Source of the DNA: Patiria pectinifera | Taxonomy: Eukaryota > Echinodermata > Asteroidea > Valvatida > Asterinidae | Direction: 5' to 3' | Assembly (NCBI GenBank): GCA_029964075.1 | Contig: CM057138.1 | Coordinates: forward strand, 10,596,932 to 10,660,931 | Length of the DNA stretch: 64,000 bases | Shown here: piece after piece, positions 34,404-51,671 of the stretch | How the letters are laid out: each line of letters begins with the position of its first letter | Position numbering within the stretch: position 1 is the first letter of the stretch | Position numbers and translations under genes: made by a program | Notes under the pieces: model-generated | What the model saw: only the letters and a program-made list of their open reading frames with translations | What the model was told of the DNA's origin: nothing | Database searches by the model: none

Positions 34404-34581
34404 CATCCAAATCTAGCACCTGATCAAGTATTGGATGGATTCATGACATGCAGCCCTCTATCTACATACATGAACACCAACCTTTGTGTCCTCATCCAAA
34501 TCTAGCACCTGATCAAGTACTTGATGGATTCATGACGTGCAGCCCTCTATCTACATACATGAACACCAACCTTTGTGTCCT
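34404..34581 (+). repeat. Two-copy tandem duplication, 89-bp unit
   Basis: CATCCAAATCTAGCACCTGA through 'aacctttgtgtcct' occurs twice head to tail (34404 and 34493) with only a few mismatches. It lies just downstream of the ZMYND19 3' end. A decayed relative of the TTAA MITE (GGAGTTAGGGTTAA near 34700) follows. Confidence 0.9.
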
Positions 34582-34945
34582 TGAAGTACAGTACAAAGAA
34601 TGTGTGAGTGGTTTACTGCCAAGTGTATAGGATTTTGTAAGAAAAGCCCTAACAGTCCTGAATCCTCCAATTTCAATATGATTTTGCACACCCTCTACGG
34701 AGTTAGGGTTAAGGCTGCATTCGAATCAGCTGTCTAGAGCTATGTCTAGGCCCACTGAAAATACGCAGGGACGCACTGACAATAGACGTAGCCATAGCAC
34801 TGGAAGCCCATTTCGGACTCGGTCTTAGACAGCTTTCAAGCAAACATGCTGATGGAGTCGACCCTGTCGTGTTAACTCGTAAAATCCAAAAAATGAGCAC
34901 GGACCATATGGCAAATTATATTACATCTCTGTGCAGTGTGCATCG

Positions 34946-40136
<5,191 letters not shown>

Positions 40137-40574
40137 CCACCTTTTTACTCCTGCAAGTTATGATGGAAAATTTGTCGTGGAAAAACGTATTTTGGTCACG
40201 ACAGAATCTGCGTCCCCCGTCGGATGTCCTAAATTTCACCAGACGGCATGGTCGATTGTTGTGGTCTGGTCGCCGACTGCAACAAAAGCGCCGGTTGCCT
40301 TGATATGTGCAGCAATTGGTCTGGACCCAGGCTATTCATCCAGGGACAGCACGTGTCATTTAGCGGGCAAGTTATTCGTCCATCAAAATAAAGTGGGCGG
40401 CCTTTAAAGCAGTCTGGTGCCTGTATCAAAGTGTGTGCAAAATGATATTATTACCATAGGCTTCTGTACCATGTTTAACGTTGTGGATGAGGTTTTCGAA
40501 ACTTCGGCGTCGTTTCGGGTGCACGTGTACTCATTTACAACTATTTGTACCGCTGTCACATGAAAATCCGACTC

Positions 40575-40692
40575 CTATGAAAATCGGACCCCTTTTCCCT
40601 TTTATTGGTTTATCCCTCTCACGTGACCGGTCACTTTCCTAATTATCACACTTACGCATGCGCAGTATTACCAATGAGTCCGATTTTCATAG
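40575..40692. mobile_element. Mini inverted-repeat element, CTATGAAAATCGGAC ends
   Basis: CTATGAAAATCGGAC at 40575-40589 and its exact inverse GTCCGATTTTCATAG at 40678-40692 enclose about 88 bp. It lies about 440 bp upstream of the ZMYND19 start codon. Confidence 0.75.
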
Positions 40693-40778
40693 AAACGTAA
40701 ATTCACGCTACACCGCCATGGAGGAATCCTCCATGGTACCGCTAGCAACGTAGATCGAGGGAGGAACACTGTAACACC

Positions 40779-40964
40779 TTGTCGTAAAAGTTGGTATCTG
40801 AAAATGTACAGGAAAAAAAAAACCTACACCGGGGGTTTGTGTAGAAAATACCACACGGTTATTTATTACTCCCCATCAGGTTTAATTAATTAACTTCGGC
40901 AGCGACCGCAAGCCCCATTTGAAAAAAAGTTGTGACCGGATCAAGGTACCAACTTTTACGACAA
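40779..40964. mobile_element. Mini inverted-repeat element, 18-bp perfect ends
   Basis: TTGTCGTAAAAGTTGGTA at 40779-40796 is exactly inverted as TACCAACTTTTACGACAA at 40947-40964. Non-coding. A 21-bp near-palindrome (CCATGGAGGA, A, TCCTCCATGG) lies just left at about 40719. Confidence 0.75.
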
Positions 40965-41639
40965 CGTACTGGTTATGCCAGACAATGCCGGCAGAATACA
41001 ACATTTTTTGGGGGCGGGGGCAGGTTTGTTCCCGAATAAGCCAAAAATTCCGCCCAATTTAAAATATGAAAGCTAGACGGTTTCAAACGTATTGTTTTGG
41101 TTGAGTTTGTAGGTGGTTACTAGACCGCGAAAGTCTGACTATTTTGCCTAAATTAAGTCATTGTATGAGACGTCAGGGGATCGCATAAAGTGATTAGAGC
41201 CAGACCTAAACGGTAAAAACCGCAATTGTGGGTAATTCTTTAAGCATATCATTGTTTGGGCTGTACCCCCAGCTGTGCCTGTACTACCCATAGTGTTATG
41301 TGCATCATCTATGCATAGTGCATGACACATGGTCTGAGCTCCAAGGCCGATGTGCACCTGTCCCGTTTAATGATCCAGTTACCTGATAATTTGTTATCAT
41401 TAAAGCTGATGTAAAATTGGGCAAAATTAGATGTTTATGAAAAAAAAATCAAATTGTAAGGGGTTAACCTTGCATTTTTTAGCAAAATCGGGAAAAATCA
41501 GATGTTTCTGGAAAATTGCAGATTGTATGGGGTTAGATGTTTATGAAACATTTCAAATTGTAAGGGGTGAACATTGCATATTTTAGCGAAATTGGGCAAA
41601 ATCAGATGTTTCCGAAAAATTTCAGATGTAAGGGATTAA

Positions 41640-42009
41640 GGCAACAAAAAAACAGTCTCCGGTTTCTGGTATGCGCGCGCGTCGCCGTAGCCATGCGCGT
41701 CGGCAAAATGAAAAAAGTTTTTTTTTTCAATGAACGATGATGTCTCAAAACCGCCAAACTCACTGGTTTGAATTGAATCCTGCTGCTACAAAATTTTAAC
41801 GTGTTTTTAGATGGGGTTATGATCGAGAATAAGCTTTATGTGGCCTCTCTGGTCTCCCATAATATTTGCACTAAGTTTAGTCGGGCACCATTTGCAGTCA
41901 TCAGCCGACATTTGAAGCAAAAAAAAACCAGGTAAAAAAAAAAAGCCGCGTCGCCGCACCACTTTTTGGGCAAGCTCCATACCAGAAACCGGAGACTTTT
42001 TTTTGGGCC
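41640..42009. mobile_element. Harbinger-like MITE, copy B, with visible empty site
   Basis: The left arm reads GGAT-TAA, then GGCAACAAAAAAACAGTCTC to GAGACTTTTTTTTGGGCC, then TAA-CCTTGC. The mirror position in the right arm (about 50640-50655) reads GGATTAACCTTGC without the insert. So TAA is a true three-base target duplication and the element is exactly 370 bp. Its relative is at 14113-14494. Confidence 0.92.
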
Positions 42010-42791
42010 TAACCTTGCTTTTTTGGTGAAATTTTGCAAAGTTAGATGTTACGAAATTACGCATTTTTTTAAAACGAAAATGGGAAAAAAATCAAATGTT
42101 TCTGGCAAATTGCAGATTGTAAGGGGTTAACCTTGCTTTTGAATAAGATTGGGCAAAAAGAAATGTTTATGAAACATTTTAAATTGTAAGAGGTATACCT
42201 TGTATATGTAATAAAATTTGGCAAAATCAGATTTGTATGAAAAATCTAAAATGGTAAGGGGGTTAACCTTGCTTTTTTAGAAAAATTTGGAGCATATTTA
42301 ACTAAAATTGGGCAAAATCAGATGCTTCTAAAAAATCCAGATGTAAAGTTTCCGCAAAAACAGCTGTTGAAAAAGAGCCCAATGTTGAACTTTACTGAGT
42401 CTGAGGTCTATCGAGAGAACGATCCTTATTTCAACTCCCAGAGATTCGCTGACAGTCTCGAGCTATTTTTCTTTTTAAGAAAGTCGAAATAGCTGAAGAG
42501 GGAGGTGAGAATCTATATGTGCCCAGATACAAAGAGTAGAAATCTACGCGCCGTCTGCCTTTTGAAAATACACAATTGCGGTGTTCATTGTTGCGTAATG
42601 ATCCGCCTAGCACACGACTGTTTTGCACATTAGGCTGTGTTATGCAGCTTCCTAACAAACCAAACGCACTGGGCTCATTATATCGACTTGTTTTTACCCA
42701 TTAAGGTAAAGCAAATGGACCCAGTAATCTTCCTGGCGCGTTTGCTAACCTATAAAGACAACTTTTCGCAGTTTAAGGAAAATTCTAAGGT

Positions 42792-42864
42792 AACGAAATG
42801 GCCGAGTGGTTACGATTCGTCGTCCGCGGTTAGCGGGGTCCCGGGTTCGAATCCCGCTGGCGTC
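42792..42864 (+). tRNA. tRNA-like sequence (likely pseudogene), left arm
   Basis: 73 bp containing a good Pol III A box (TGGCCGAGTGG) and B box (GGTTCGAATCC), followed at once by T6, a Pol III terminator. The D and T arms resemble a Ser/Leu-type tRNA. The acceptor stem pairs poorly (about 4 of 7) and I cannot place an anticodon with confidence, so it is probably a tRNA-derived sequence rather than a working tRNA. Confidence 0.5.
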
Positions 42865-42937
42865 TTTTTTGGTTTTTAACGTATGAGTTCAATTATTCAC
42901 TATAAGAGATTTAATTTCCCGTCGTAAAGCACCAACA

Positions 42938-43225
42938 GTACCTTAGCTTAATCGGTAAGCACTGCTGCTGGTACTGTCCGCGAGTTCCAGGTTGGCGCCT
43001 TCGTACAGGTTCAGGGCATGTGGTCCACTCGGAGGATCAGGGCTTAGGGGCCGCCCTGTTCCTCCCTTAGCTCTTTGCTTTTACATGGTGCCTGGCCCTC
43101 CGGGGTTATATGGATGGATAGGGAAGGAAGTGTGTATTGGTCGGGGACGCCGAGACCCCGGAAGAGAACTAAGGGATCGGCTGGGGCATTGTTATGGCTC
43201 AGACCGATCCCTGAAAGCTTGACTA
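42938..43225 (+). repeat. GC-rich 280-bp block, left arm (possible tRNA-derived SINE)
   Basis: It begins TACCTTAGCTTAATCGGTAA, which resembles an A box, and runs GC-rich to GAAAGCTTGAC. The AT-rich surroundings make it stand out. Its mirror at 49411-49695 is virtually identical. The shared 76-codon open frame (43222 end) is conserved between arms because the DNA is. I do not consider it a proven gene. Confidence 0.5.
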
Positions 43226-43789
43226 GCACATAACTTTTTGATTTTTTTTACCCTCTATCTTTTATACTTTGGTTTAGTTTGATATCTACAGCTGCTCGGC
43301 AGGTCTACGGGTATAGTATCAAAATGGAAACAAAGGTGTATGTCATAAATCAATGAATATTTCATAACTGACTATAATCAAAACGGAGTTTCGTTTGATC
43401 AATTTGACTATCATTATATAATGACGCGATTGCCAATTGACGTAAGAAACGCCATAAATTATACCAGGAAAGAATAAAGATGTACATTGTAATATAAATA
43501 TTATTTATACATCTTTCAAATAACGTGTCTTTAATTGTGAGCATTCCAAACAATACAGTAATTCGCAATAGTAATAGAATGGTTATGATAGCACGATCAA
43601 TGCGTCTCTATTAAATTTAAAAATATATAATTTAGGCCCCTATGTGTGAAATATTCTTTGATTGACTATGAGCATTCCATACGAATGAGTTAATTCGCAA
43701 AATATAGCAACAACAAAAGAGAAAGGAAAAAGAGAAAATTCCTTTACCCTAAAAACTATAATTTGTTTTAAAAAGTCAAATGGGACACT

Positions 43790-46620
43790 TCATGTATTGA
43801 TTTAACAGTTTGCAAGGAGTTAGCCTTACATTTTAGCAACATTTGGAAAAATCAGATGTTTCTGGAAAATTGCAGCTTGTAAGGGGTTAACCTTGCATTT
43901 TTTAGTAAAATTTCGATGTTTATGAAACATTTCAAATAGTAAGGGGTGAACCTTGCATTTTTTAGCGAAATTGGGCAAAATCATGTGTTTATGGAAAGTT
44001 TCAGATTGTAAGGGGTTAACTTGGCATTTTTAGCATTACTGGGCAACATCAGATTGATATGAAAAATCTCAAATTGTAAGGGGTGAACCTTGTTTTTTTA
44101 GCGAAATTGGGCAAAATCAGATCTTTCTGGACAATTTCAGATTGTATGGGGTTAACCTTGCTTTTTGTAGTAAAATTAGGCAAATTTAAATGTTTATGAA
44201 AAATCTCAAATTGTAAGGGGTGAACCTTGCATTTTTTAGCAAAATAAGGCAAAATCAGGTGTTTATAAAAAATGTTAGACTGTAAGGGGTTAACCTTGCA
44301 TTTTTAGCAAAATTGGGCAAAATCAGATGTTTCTGAAAAATTTCAGATGTAAGGGGGTTCACCTTGCTTTTTTAGCAAAATTGGGAAAAATCAGATTTGT
44401 ATGAAAAATCAAAAATTGTAAGAGGTAAACCTTGCCAAATTAGGGCAAAATCAGATGTTTCTGGAAAATTGGAGATTGAAAGGGGTTAACCTTGCTTTTT
44501 TAAGCGAAATTGGGAAAAATCAGATGTTTCTTAAAAATTGAAGATTGTAAGGGGTTAACTTGGCATTTTTAGCATAACTGGGCAATATCAGATTGATACG
44601 AACAATCTCAAATTGTAAGGGGTGAACCTTGTTTTTTTAGCGAAATTGGGCAAAATCAGATCTTTCTGGAAAATTTCAGATTGTATGGGGTTAACCTTGC
44701 TTTTTTAGTGATATTTGGCAAAACAAGATGTGAATGAAAAATTTCAAATTGTGAGGGGTTAACCTTGCATTTTTTAGCAAAATAAGGCAAAATCAGGTGT
44801 TTATAAAAAATGTTAGACTGTAAGGGGTTAACCTTGCATTTTTAGCAAAATTGGGCAAAATCAGATGTTTCTGAAAAAATTCAGATGTAAGGGGGTTCAC
44901 CTTGCTTTTTTAGCAAAATTGGGAAAAATCAGATTTGTATGAAAAATCAAAAATTGTGAGGGGCTATACTTTGCCAAATTAGGGCACTAAAAAAGCAAGG
45001 TTAACCCCCTTACATCTGAAATTTTCAGATGTAAGGGAGTTAACCTTGCTTTTTTAGTAAAACTGGGCCAATTTTAATGTGCATGAAAAATTTGAAATTG
45101 TTAGCGGTTAACCTTGCATTTTTTAGCAAAATACGGCAAAACCAGGTGTTCATGAAAAATTTCAGATTGTAAAGGGTTCACCCTGCATTTTTGACAAAAT
45201 TGGGAAAAATCAGATTTGTATGAAAAATCAAAAATTGTTAGAGGTTAACCTTTGCCAAATTAGGGCAAAATCAGATGTTTTTGGAAAATTGCAGATTGAG
45301 AGGGGTTAACCTTGCATTTTAAGCAAAATTGGGCAAAATGAGATTTTTATGAAAAATCTCAAATTGTAAGGGGTGGCCCTTGCATATATTAGCAAAAATT
45401 GGCAAAATCAGATGTTTTTGAAAAAAAAATCCGATGTAAGGAATTAACCTTACTTTTTTCTTCAATCAGATTTGTATGAAAAATCAAAAATTGTAAGGGG
45501 CTAACCTTTGCCAAATTAGGGCACTGAAAAAGCAAGGTTAACCCCCATACATCTGAAATTTTCAGATGTAAGGGGGTTAACCTTGCTTTTTTAGTAAAAT
45601 TGGGCAAATTTTAATGTGCATGAAAAATTTGAAATTGTAAGGGGTTAACCTTGCATTTTTTAACAAAATACGGCAAAACCAGGTGTTCATGAAAAATTTC
45701 AGATTGTAAAGGGTTCACCCTGCATTTTTAGCAAAATTGGGCAAAATCAGATTTGTATGAAAAATCAAAAATTGTAAGGGGTTAACCTTTGCCAAATTAG
45801 GGCAAAATCAGATGTTTCTGGAAAATTGCAGATTGAGAGGGGTTAACCTTGCATTTTAAGCAAAATTGGGCAAAATGAGATTTTTATGAAAAATCTCAAA
45901 TTGTAAGGGGTGAGCCTTGCATATATTAGCAAAATTGGGAAAAATCAAATGTTTATGGAAAATTTCAGATGTTAGGGATTATCCTTGCTTTTTTAGTGAA
46001 ATTTGGCAAAGTTAGATGTTTATGAAACATTTCAAATTATAAAGGGTTAACCTTGCATTTTTTAAGCGACATTGGAAAAAAAACCTGATGTTTCTAGAAA
46101 ATAGCACATTGTAAGGGGTTAACCTTGCTTTTTGAATAAGATTGGGGAAAATTACATGTTCATGAAAAAAATTCAAATTGTAAGGGGTTAACCTTGCATT
46201 TTTTTAGCAAAATAGGACACAATCAGATGATTCTGGAAAATTGCAGGTTGTTAGGGCTTAACCTTGCTTTTTGAATAAGATTGGAAAAAATTACATATTC
46301 ATGAAAAAAATTCAAATTGTAAGGGGTTAATCTTGCATTTTTTTAGCAAAATAGGACACAATCAGATGATTCTGGAAAATTGCAGATTGTTAGGGCTTAA
46401 CCTTGTATTTCTAGCAAAATTGGGCAAAAAGAAATGTTTATGAAAAAGTTTAAACTGTAAGAGGTGTATATTGTATATTTAGTAAAATTTGGCAAAATCA
46501 GATTTGTATGAAAAATCTAAAATAGTAAGGGGTTAACCTTGCTTTTTTAGCAAAATTTGGAGCATATTGCACTAAAATTGGGCAGAATCAGATGCTTCTA
46601 TGAATCCAGATGTAAAGTTT
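43790..46620 (+). repeat. AT-rich satellite array, left arm (about 70-bp monomer)
   Basis: Dozens of diverged head-to-tail units, each with AAGGGGTTAACCTTGCATTT, 'tagcaaaattgggcaaaa', TCAGATGTTTCTGGAAAATT and 'tcagattgt'. Each unit contains the palindrome GGTTAACC. Higher-order repetition is visible: the block near 45000-45300 recurs near 45500-45850. A smaller array of the same monomer lies at 41400-42340. Confidence 0.9.
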
Positions 46621-46629
46621 CCGCTAAAA

Positions 46630-48795
46630 ATACAAGGTTCACCCCTTACAATTTGAGATTTTTCATATAAATCTGATATTGCCCAGTGATGCTAAAAATG
46701 CTAAGTTAACCCCTTACAATCTTCAATTTTTAAGAAACATCTGATTTTTCCCAATTTCGTTTAAAAAACAAGGTTAACCCCTTTCAATCTGCAATTTTCC
46801 AGAAACATCTGATTTTGCCCTAATTTGGCAAGGTTAACCCCTTACAATTTTTGATTTTTCATACAAATCTGATTTTGCCCAATTTTGCTAAAACTGCAAA
46901 GTTAACCCCTTACAATCTGAAATTTTCCATAAACACCTGATTTTGCCCTATTTTGCTGAAAATACAAGGTTAACCACTGACAATTTGAAATTTTTCATAA
47001 ACATTTAAATTTTTCCTATTTTACTAAAAGAGCAAGGTTAACACCTTACAATTTGAAATTTTCCATAAACATCTGATTTTGTCCTATTTTGCTAAAAAAA
47101 ATATGCAATCTGAACCCCTTACAATTTGAAATTTTCCATAAACATTTAATTTTTACCAAATTTCACTAAAAAAAAGTGAGGTTAATTCCTTACATCGGAA
47201 TTTTTTTCAGAAACATCTTATTTTGACCAATTTTGCTTAAAATGCAAGGTTAACCCCTTTCAATCTGCAATTTTCAAGAAACATCGGATTTTGCCCTAAT
47301 TTGGCAAAGGTTAACCCCTTACAATTTGTGAAATTTTTATACAAACCTGATTTTTCCCAATTTTGCTAAAACTACAAGTTGAACCCGTTACAATCTGAAA
47401 TTTTTCATGAACACCTGGTTTTGCCGTATTTTGCTAAAAATGCAAGGTTAACCCCTAACAATTTGAAATTTTCAGATGTAAGCGGGGTTAACCTTGCCTT
47501 TTTAGTGCCCTAATCCGGCAAAGGTGAACCCCTTACAATTTTTGATTTTTCATACAAATCAGATTTTTCCCAATTTCGCTAAAAAAGCAAGGTTAACCTC
47601 CTTACATCTGAAAATTTTCAGAAACATCTGATTTTGCCGAATTTTGCTAAAAATGCAAGGTTCACCCCTAACAATTAGAGATTATTCATAAAAATCTAAT
47701 ATTGCCCAGTTTTGCTAAAAATGCAAGGTTAACCCCTTTCAATCTGCAATTTTTCAGAAACATCTGATTTTGCCCTAATTGGGCAAAGGTTAACATCTTA
47801 CATTTTTTGATTTTTCATACAAATCTGATTTTTCCCAATTTTAAAATTGCAAGGTGAACCCCTTACAATCTGACATTTTTCATAAACACATGATTTTGCC
47901 CTATTTTGCTAAAAAATGCAAGGTTCACCCCTTACAATTTGAGATTTTTCATAAACATTTAAGTTTGCCCAATTTTACTAAAAAAAGCAAGGTTAACCCC
48001 TTACAATTTGAATTTTTTCATTCACATCTTATTTTGCCAAATATCACTAAAAAAGCAAGGTTAACCCCTTACAATCTGAAATTTTCCAGAAAGATCTGAT
48101 TTTGCCCAATTTCGCTAAAAATACAAGGTTCACCCCTTACAATTTGAGATTTTTCATATAAATCTGATATTGCCCAGTTATGCTAAAAATGCCAAGTTAA
48201 CCCCTTACAATCTGCAATTTTCAAGAACATCTGATTTTTCCATATTTCGCTTAAAAAAGCAAGGTTAACCCCTTTTAATCTGCAATTTTCCAGAAACATC
48301 TGATTTTGCCCTAATTTGGCAAGGTTAACCCCTTACAATTTTTGATTTTTCATACAAATCTGATTTTGCCCAATTTTGCTAAAAATGCAAAGTAAACCCC
48401 TTACCATCTGAAATTTTCCATAAACACCTGATTTTGCCCTATTTTGCTAAAAAAATGCAAGGTTAACCACTGACAATTTGAATTTTTTCATAAACATTTA
48501 CAATTTCCCAATTTTACTAAAAAAGAAAGGTTAACCCCTTACAATTTGAAATTTTTCATACACATCTTATTTTGCCAAATTTTACTACAAAAGCAAGGTT
48601 AACCCCTTACAATCTGAAATTTTCCAGAAAGATCTGATTTTTCCCAATTTCGCAAAAAAATGCAAGGTTCACCCTTTACAATTTGAAATGTTTTACAAAC
48701 ATCTAAATTTTACTAAAAATGCAAGGTTAACCCCTTACAAGCTGCAATTTTCCAGAAACATCTGATTTTTCCCAATTTTGCTCAAATGTAAGGTT
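46630..48795 (-). repeat. AT-rich satellite array, right arm
   Basis: Same monomer in reverse orientation (GCAAGGTTAACCCCTTACAA units). The switch from one orientation to the other occurs close to 46620, the centre of the palindrome. A further short array is at 50290-50880. Confidence 0.9.
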
Positions 48796-49410
48796 AACCC
48801 CTTGCAAACTGTTAAATCAATACATGAAGTGTCCCATTTGACTTTTTTAAAACAATTTCTCTTTCCAGTTTGTAGGGTAAAAGAATTTTCTTTTTTTCCT
48901 TTCTCTTTTGTTGCTGCTATATTTTGCGAATTAACTCATTCGTATGGAATGCTCATAGTCAATCAAAGAATATTTCACACATAGGGGCCTAAATTATATA
49001 TATTTTTTTTAAATTTAATAGAGACGCATTGATCGTGCTATCATATACCATTCTATTACTATTGCGAATTACTGTATTGTTTGGAATGCTCACAGTTAAA
49101 GACACGTCATTTGAAAGATGTATAAATATATTTATATTACATTGTTCATCTTTATTCATTTCTTTCCCGGTATATTTTATGGCGTTTCTTACGTCAAGTT
49201 GGCAATCGCGTCATTATATAATGATAGTCAAATTGATCAAACGAAACTCCGTTTTGATCATAGTCAATTATGAAATATTCATTGATTTATGACATACGCC
49301 TTTGTTTCAATTTTGATACTACCCGTAGACCTGCCGAGCAGCTGTAGATATCAAACTAAACCAAAGTATAAAAGATAGAGGGTAAAAAAAATCAAAAAGT
49401 TATGTGCTAG

Positions 49411-49695
49411 TCAAGCTTTCAGGGATCGGTCTGAGCCATAACAATGCCCCAGCCGATCCCTTAGTTCTCTTCCGGGGTCTCGGCGTCCCCGACCAATACA
49501 CACTTCCTTCCCTATCCATCCATATAACCCCGGAGGGCCAGGCACCATGTAAAAGCAAAGAGCTAAGGGAGGAACAGGGCGGCCCCTAAGCCCTGATCCT
49601 CCGAGTGGACCACATGCCCTGAACCTGTACGAAGGCGCCAACCTGGAACTCGCGGACAGTACCAGCAGCAGTGCTTACCGATTAAGCTAAGGTAC
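49411..49695 (-). repeat. GC-rich block, right-arm mirror copy
   Basis: Reverse-complement counterpart of 42938-43225. Its 76-codon open frame translates identically to the left copy, whereas flanking AT-rich DNA has diverged. That points to recent duplication or gene conversion of this block. Confidence 0.7.
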
Positions 49696-49767
49696 TGTTG
49701 GTGCTTTACGACGGGAAATTAAATCTCTTATAGTGAATAATTGAACTCATACGTTAAAAACCAAAAA

Positions 49768-49839
49768 GACACCAGCGGGATTCGAACCCGGGACCCCGCT
49801 AACTTGGACGACGAATCGTAACCACTCGGCCATTTCGTT
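49768..49839 (-). tRNA. tRNA-like sequence (likely pseudogene), right arm
   Basis: Mirror of 42792-42864 with the same A and B boxes. It differs in the middle (CCAAGTTAGC instead of CCGCGGTTAGC), which is where an anticodon stem would lie. Followed by T5. Confidence 0.5.
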
Positions 49840-51259
49840 ACCTTAGAATTTTCCTTAAACTGAGAAAAGTTGTCTTTATAGGTGAGCAAACGCGCCAGGA
49901 AGATTACTGGGTCCATTTGCTTTACCTTAATGGGTAAAAACAAGTCGATATAATGAGCCCAGTGCGTTTGGTTTGTTAGGAAGCTGCATAACACAGCCTA
50001 ATGTGCAAAACAGTCGTGTGCTAGGCGGATCATTACGCAACAATGAACACCGCAATTGTGTATTTTCAAAAGGCAGACGGCGCGTAGATTTCTACTCTTT
50101 GTATCTGGGCACAATATAGATTCTCACCTCCCTCTTCAGCTATTTCGACTTTCTTAAAAAGAAAAATAGCTCGAGACTGTCAGCGAATCTCCGGGAGTTG
50201 AAATAAGGATCGTTCCCTCGATAGACCTCAGACTCAGTAAAGTTCAACATTGGGCTCTTTTTCAACAGCAGTTTTTGCGGAAACTTCTTATTTTTTAAAG
50301 ATTTTTTAGAAGTATCTGATTTTGCCAAATGTTAGTAAAATATGTTCCAAATTTTGCTAAAAAAGCAAGGTTAACCCCTTACCATTTTAGATTTTTCATA
50401 CAAATCTGATTTTGCCAAATTTTACTAAATATACAAGGTACACCTCTTACAATTAAAAAATTTTCATAAACATTTCTTTTTGCCCAATTTTGCTAGAAAT
50501 ACAAGGTTAAGCCCTAACAATCTGCAATTTTCCAGAATCATCCGATTGTGTCCTATTTGCTAAAAAAAATGCAGGGTTAACCCCTGACAATTTGAATTTT
50601 TTTCATGAACATCTAATTTTTCCCAATCGTATTTAAAAGCAAGGTTAATCCCTTACATCTGAAAATTTTCGGAAACATCTGATTTAGCCCAATTTCCCTA
50701 AAATATGCAATGTTCACCCCTTAAAATTTGAAATGTTTCATAAACATCTAACCCCATACAATCTGCAATTTTCCAGAAACATCTGATTTTTCCCGATTTT
50801 GCTAAAAAATGCAAGGTTAACCCCTTACAATTTGATTTTTTTTCATAAACATCTAATTTTGCCCAAGTTTACATCTGGAATTTTTCAAACAAATTATCAG
50901 GTAACTGGATCATTAAACGGGACAGGTGCACATCGGCCTTGGAGCTCAGACCATGTGTCATGCACTCCTCAATGCATAGATGATGCACATAACACTATGG
51001 GTAGTACAGGCACAGCTGGGAGTACTGCCCAAACAATGATATGCTTAAAGAATTACCCACAATTCCGGTTTTTACCGCTTAGGTCTGGCTCTAATCACTT
51101 TACGCGATCCCCGACGTCTCATACATTGACTTTAGGCAAAATAGTCAGACTTTCGCGGTCTAGTAACCCAAACTTTGACTCTCAACGAAACATCGAATGA
51201 AAAGGGAAACATCAATTGCATATTCCAAAAGATCGAATGCAAACATACCGATGAAACAT

Positions 51260-51645
51260 CGAATACAAATAGCTCGAAATGTCAAACATATGTGAAAAAC
51301 ATTGCCCACATATTTGAGAATATCGGAAATATATTGTAAAACAACACACACAATTGTATCGAAAAACATCGCACATTTAATGCAAAAAATCGAACATAAT
51401 ATTAAAAACATCGCACATATATATCGTCAAAAACATCGCACATATAAATTGAAAATCGCATATAAATGTAAAACATCGCACACATATATTGAACATCGCA
51501 CATATATTGTAAAACATCGCACAAATATATTAAACATCGCGCAAATAATGAAAAACATCGCACACTTATATTGAACATCGAACATAAATGTAAAAGATAA
51601 CAAACACATATTGAACATCCAACATATATTTTGCAAAATATTGAA
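51260..51645 (+). repeat. Minisatellite of CATCGCACATATAT units
   Basis: Irregular 20-35-bp units built on AAAACATCGCACATATATTG, beginning just outside the right end of the palindrome. They give Cys/Tyr-rich open frames on both strands (HRTYI, CDV) that follow from the repeat and are not credible proteins. Confidence 0.85.
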
Positions 51646-51671
51646 TATTGCAACGTTTGACACGCCATACT

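Larger units (their letters stand above)
41092..51195. repeat. Giant 10-kb inverted repeat (fold-back-like element)
   Basis: The left arm from about 41092 and the right arm to about 51195 are reverse complements. For example TAGACCGCGAAAGTCTGAC (41121) has its inverse at 51144-51162. In each arm, from outside in, there are about 300 bp of unique sequence, a short monomer array, a unique block with a tRNA-like sequence and a GC-rich 280-bp block, about 500 bp of AT-rich unique sequence, then a long monomer array that meets its mirror near 46.6 kb. The arms differ by scattered substitutions and by one MITE present only on the left. No transposase was seen. Inverted arms built of tandem repeats recall Drosophila FB elements. 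Exact ends and any target duplication are unclear. Confidence 0.85.

Noticed and set aside
42992..43222. 76-aa frame repeated in the right arm as a possible gene
   Set aside because: Identity reflects conserved DNA in mirrored blocks. Without codon-level evidence or a known domain I list it only as part of a repeat.
44049..48099. Frames reading PNFTKKARLTPLHLKI and similar in the satellite
   Set aside because: They arise from translating the 70-bp monomer and change with each unit. There is no consistent frame.
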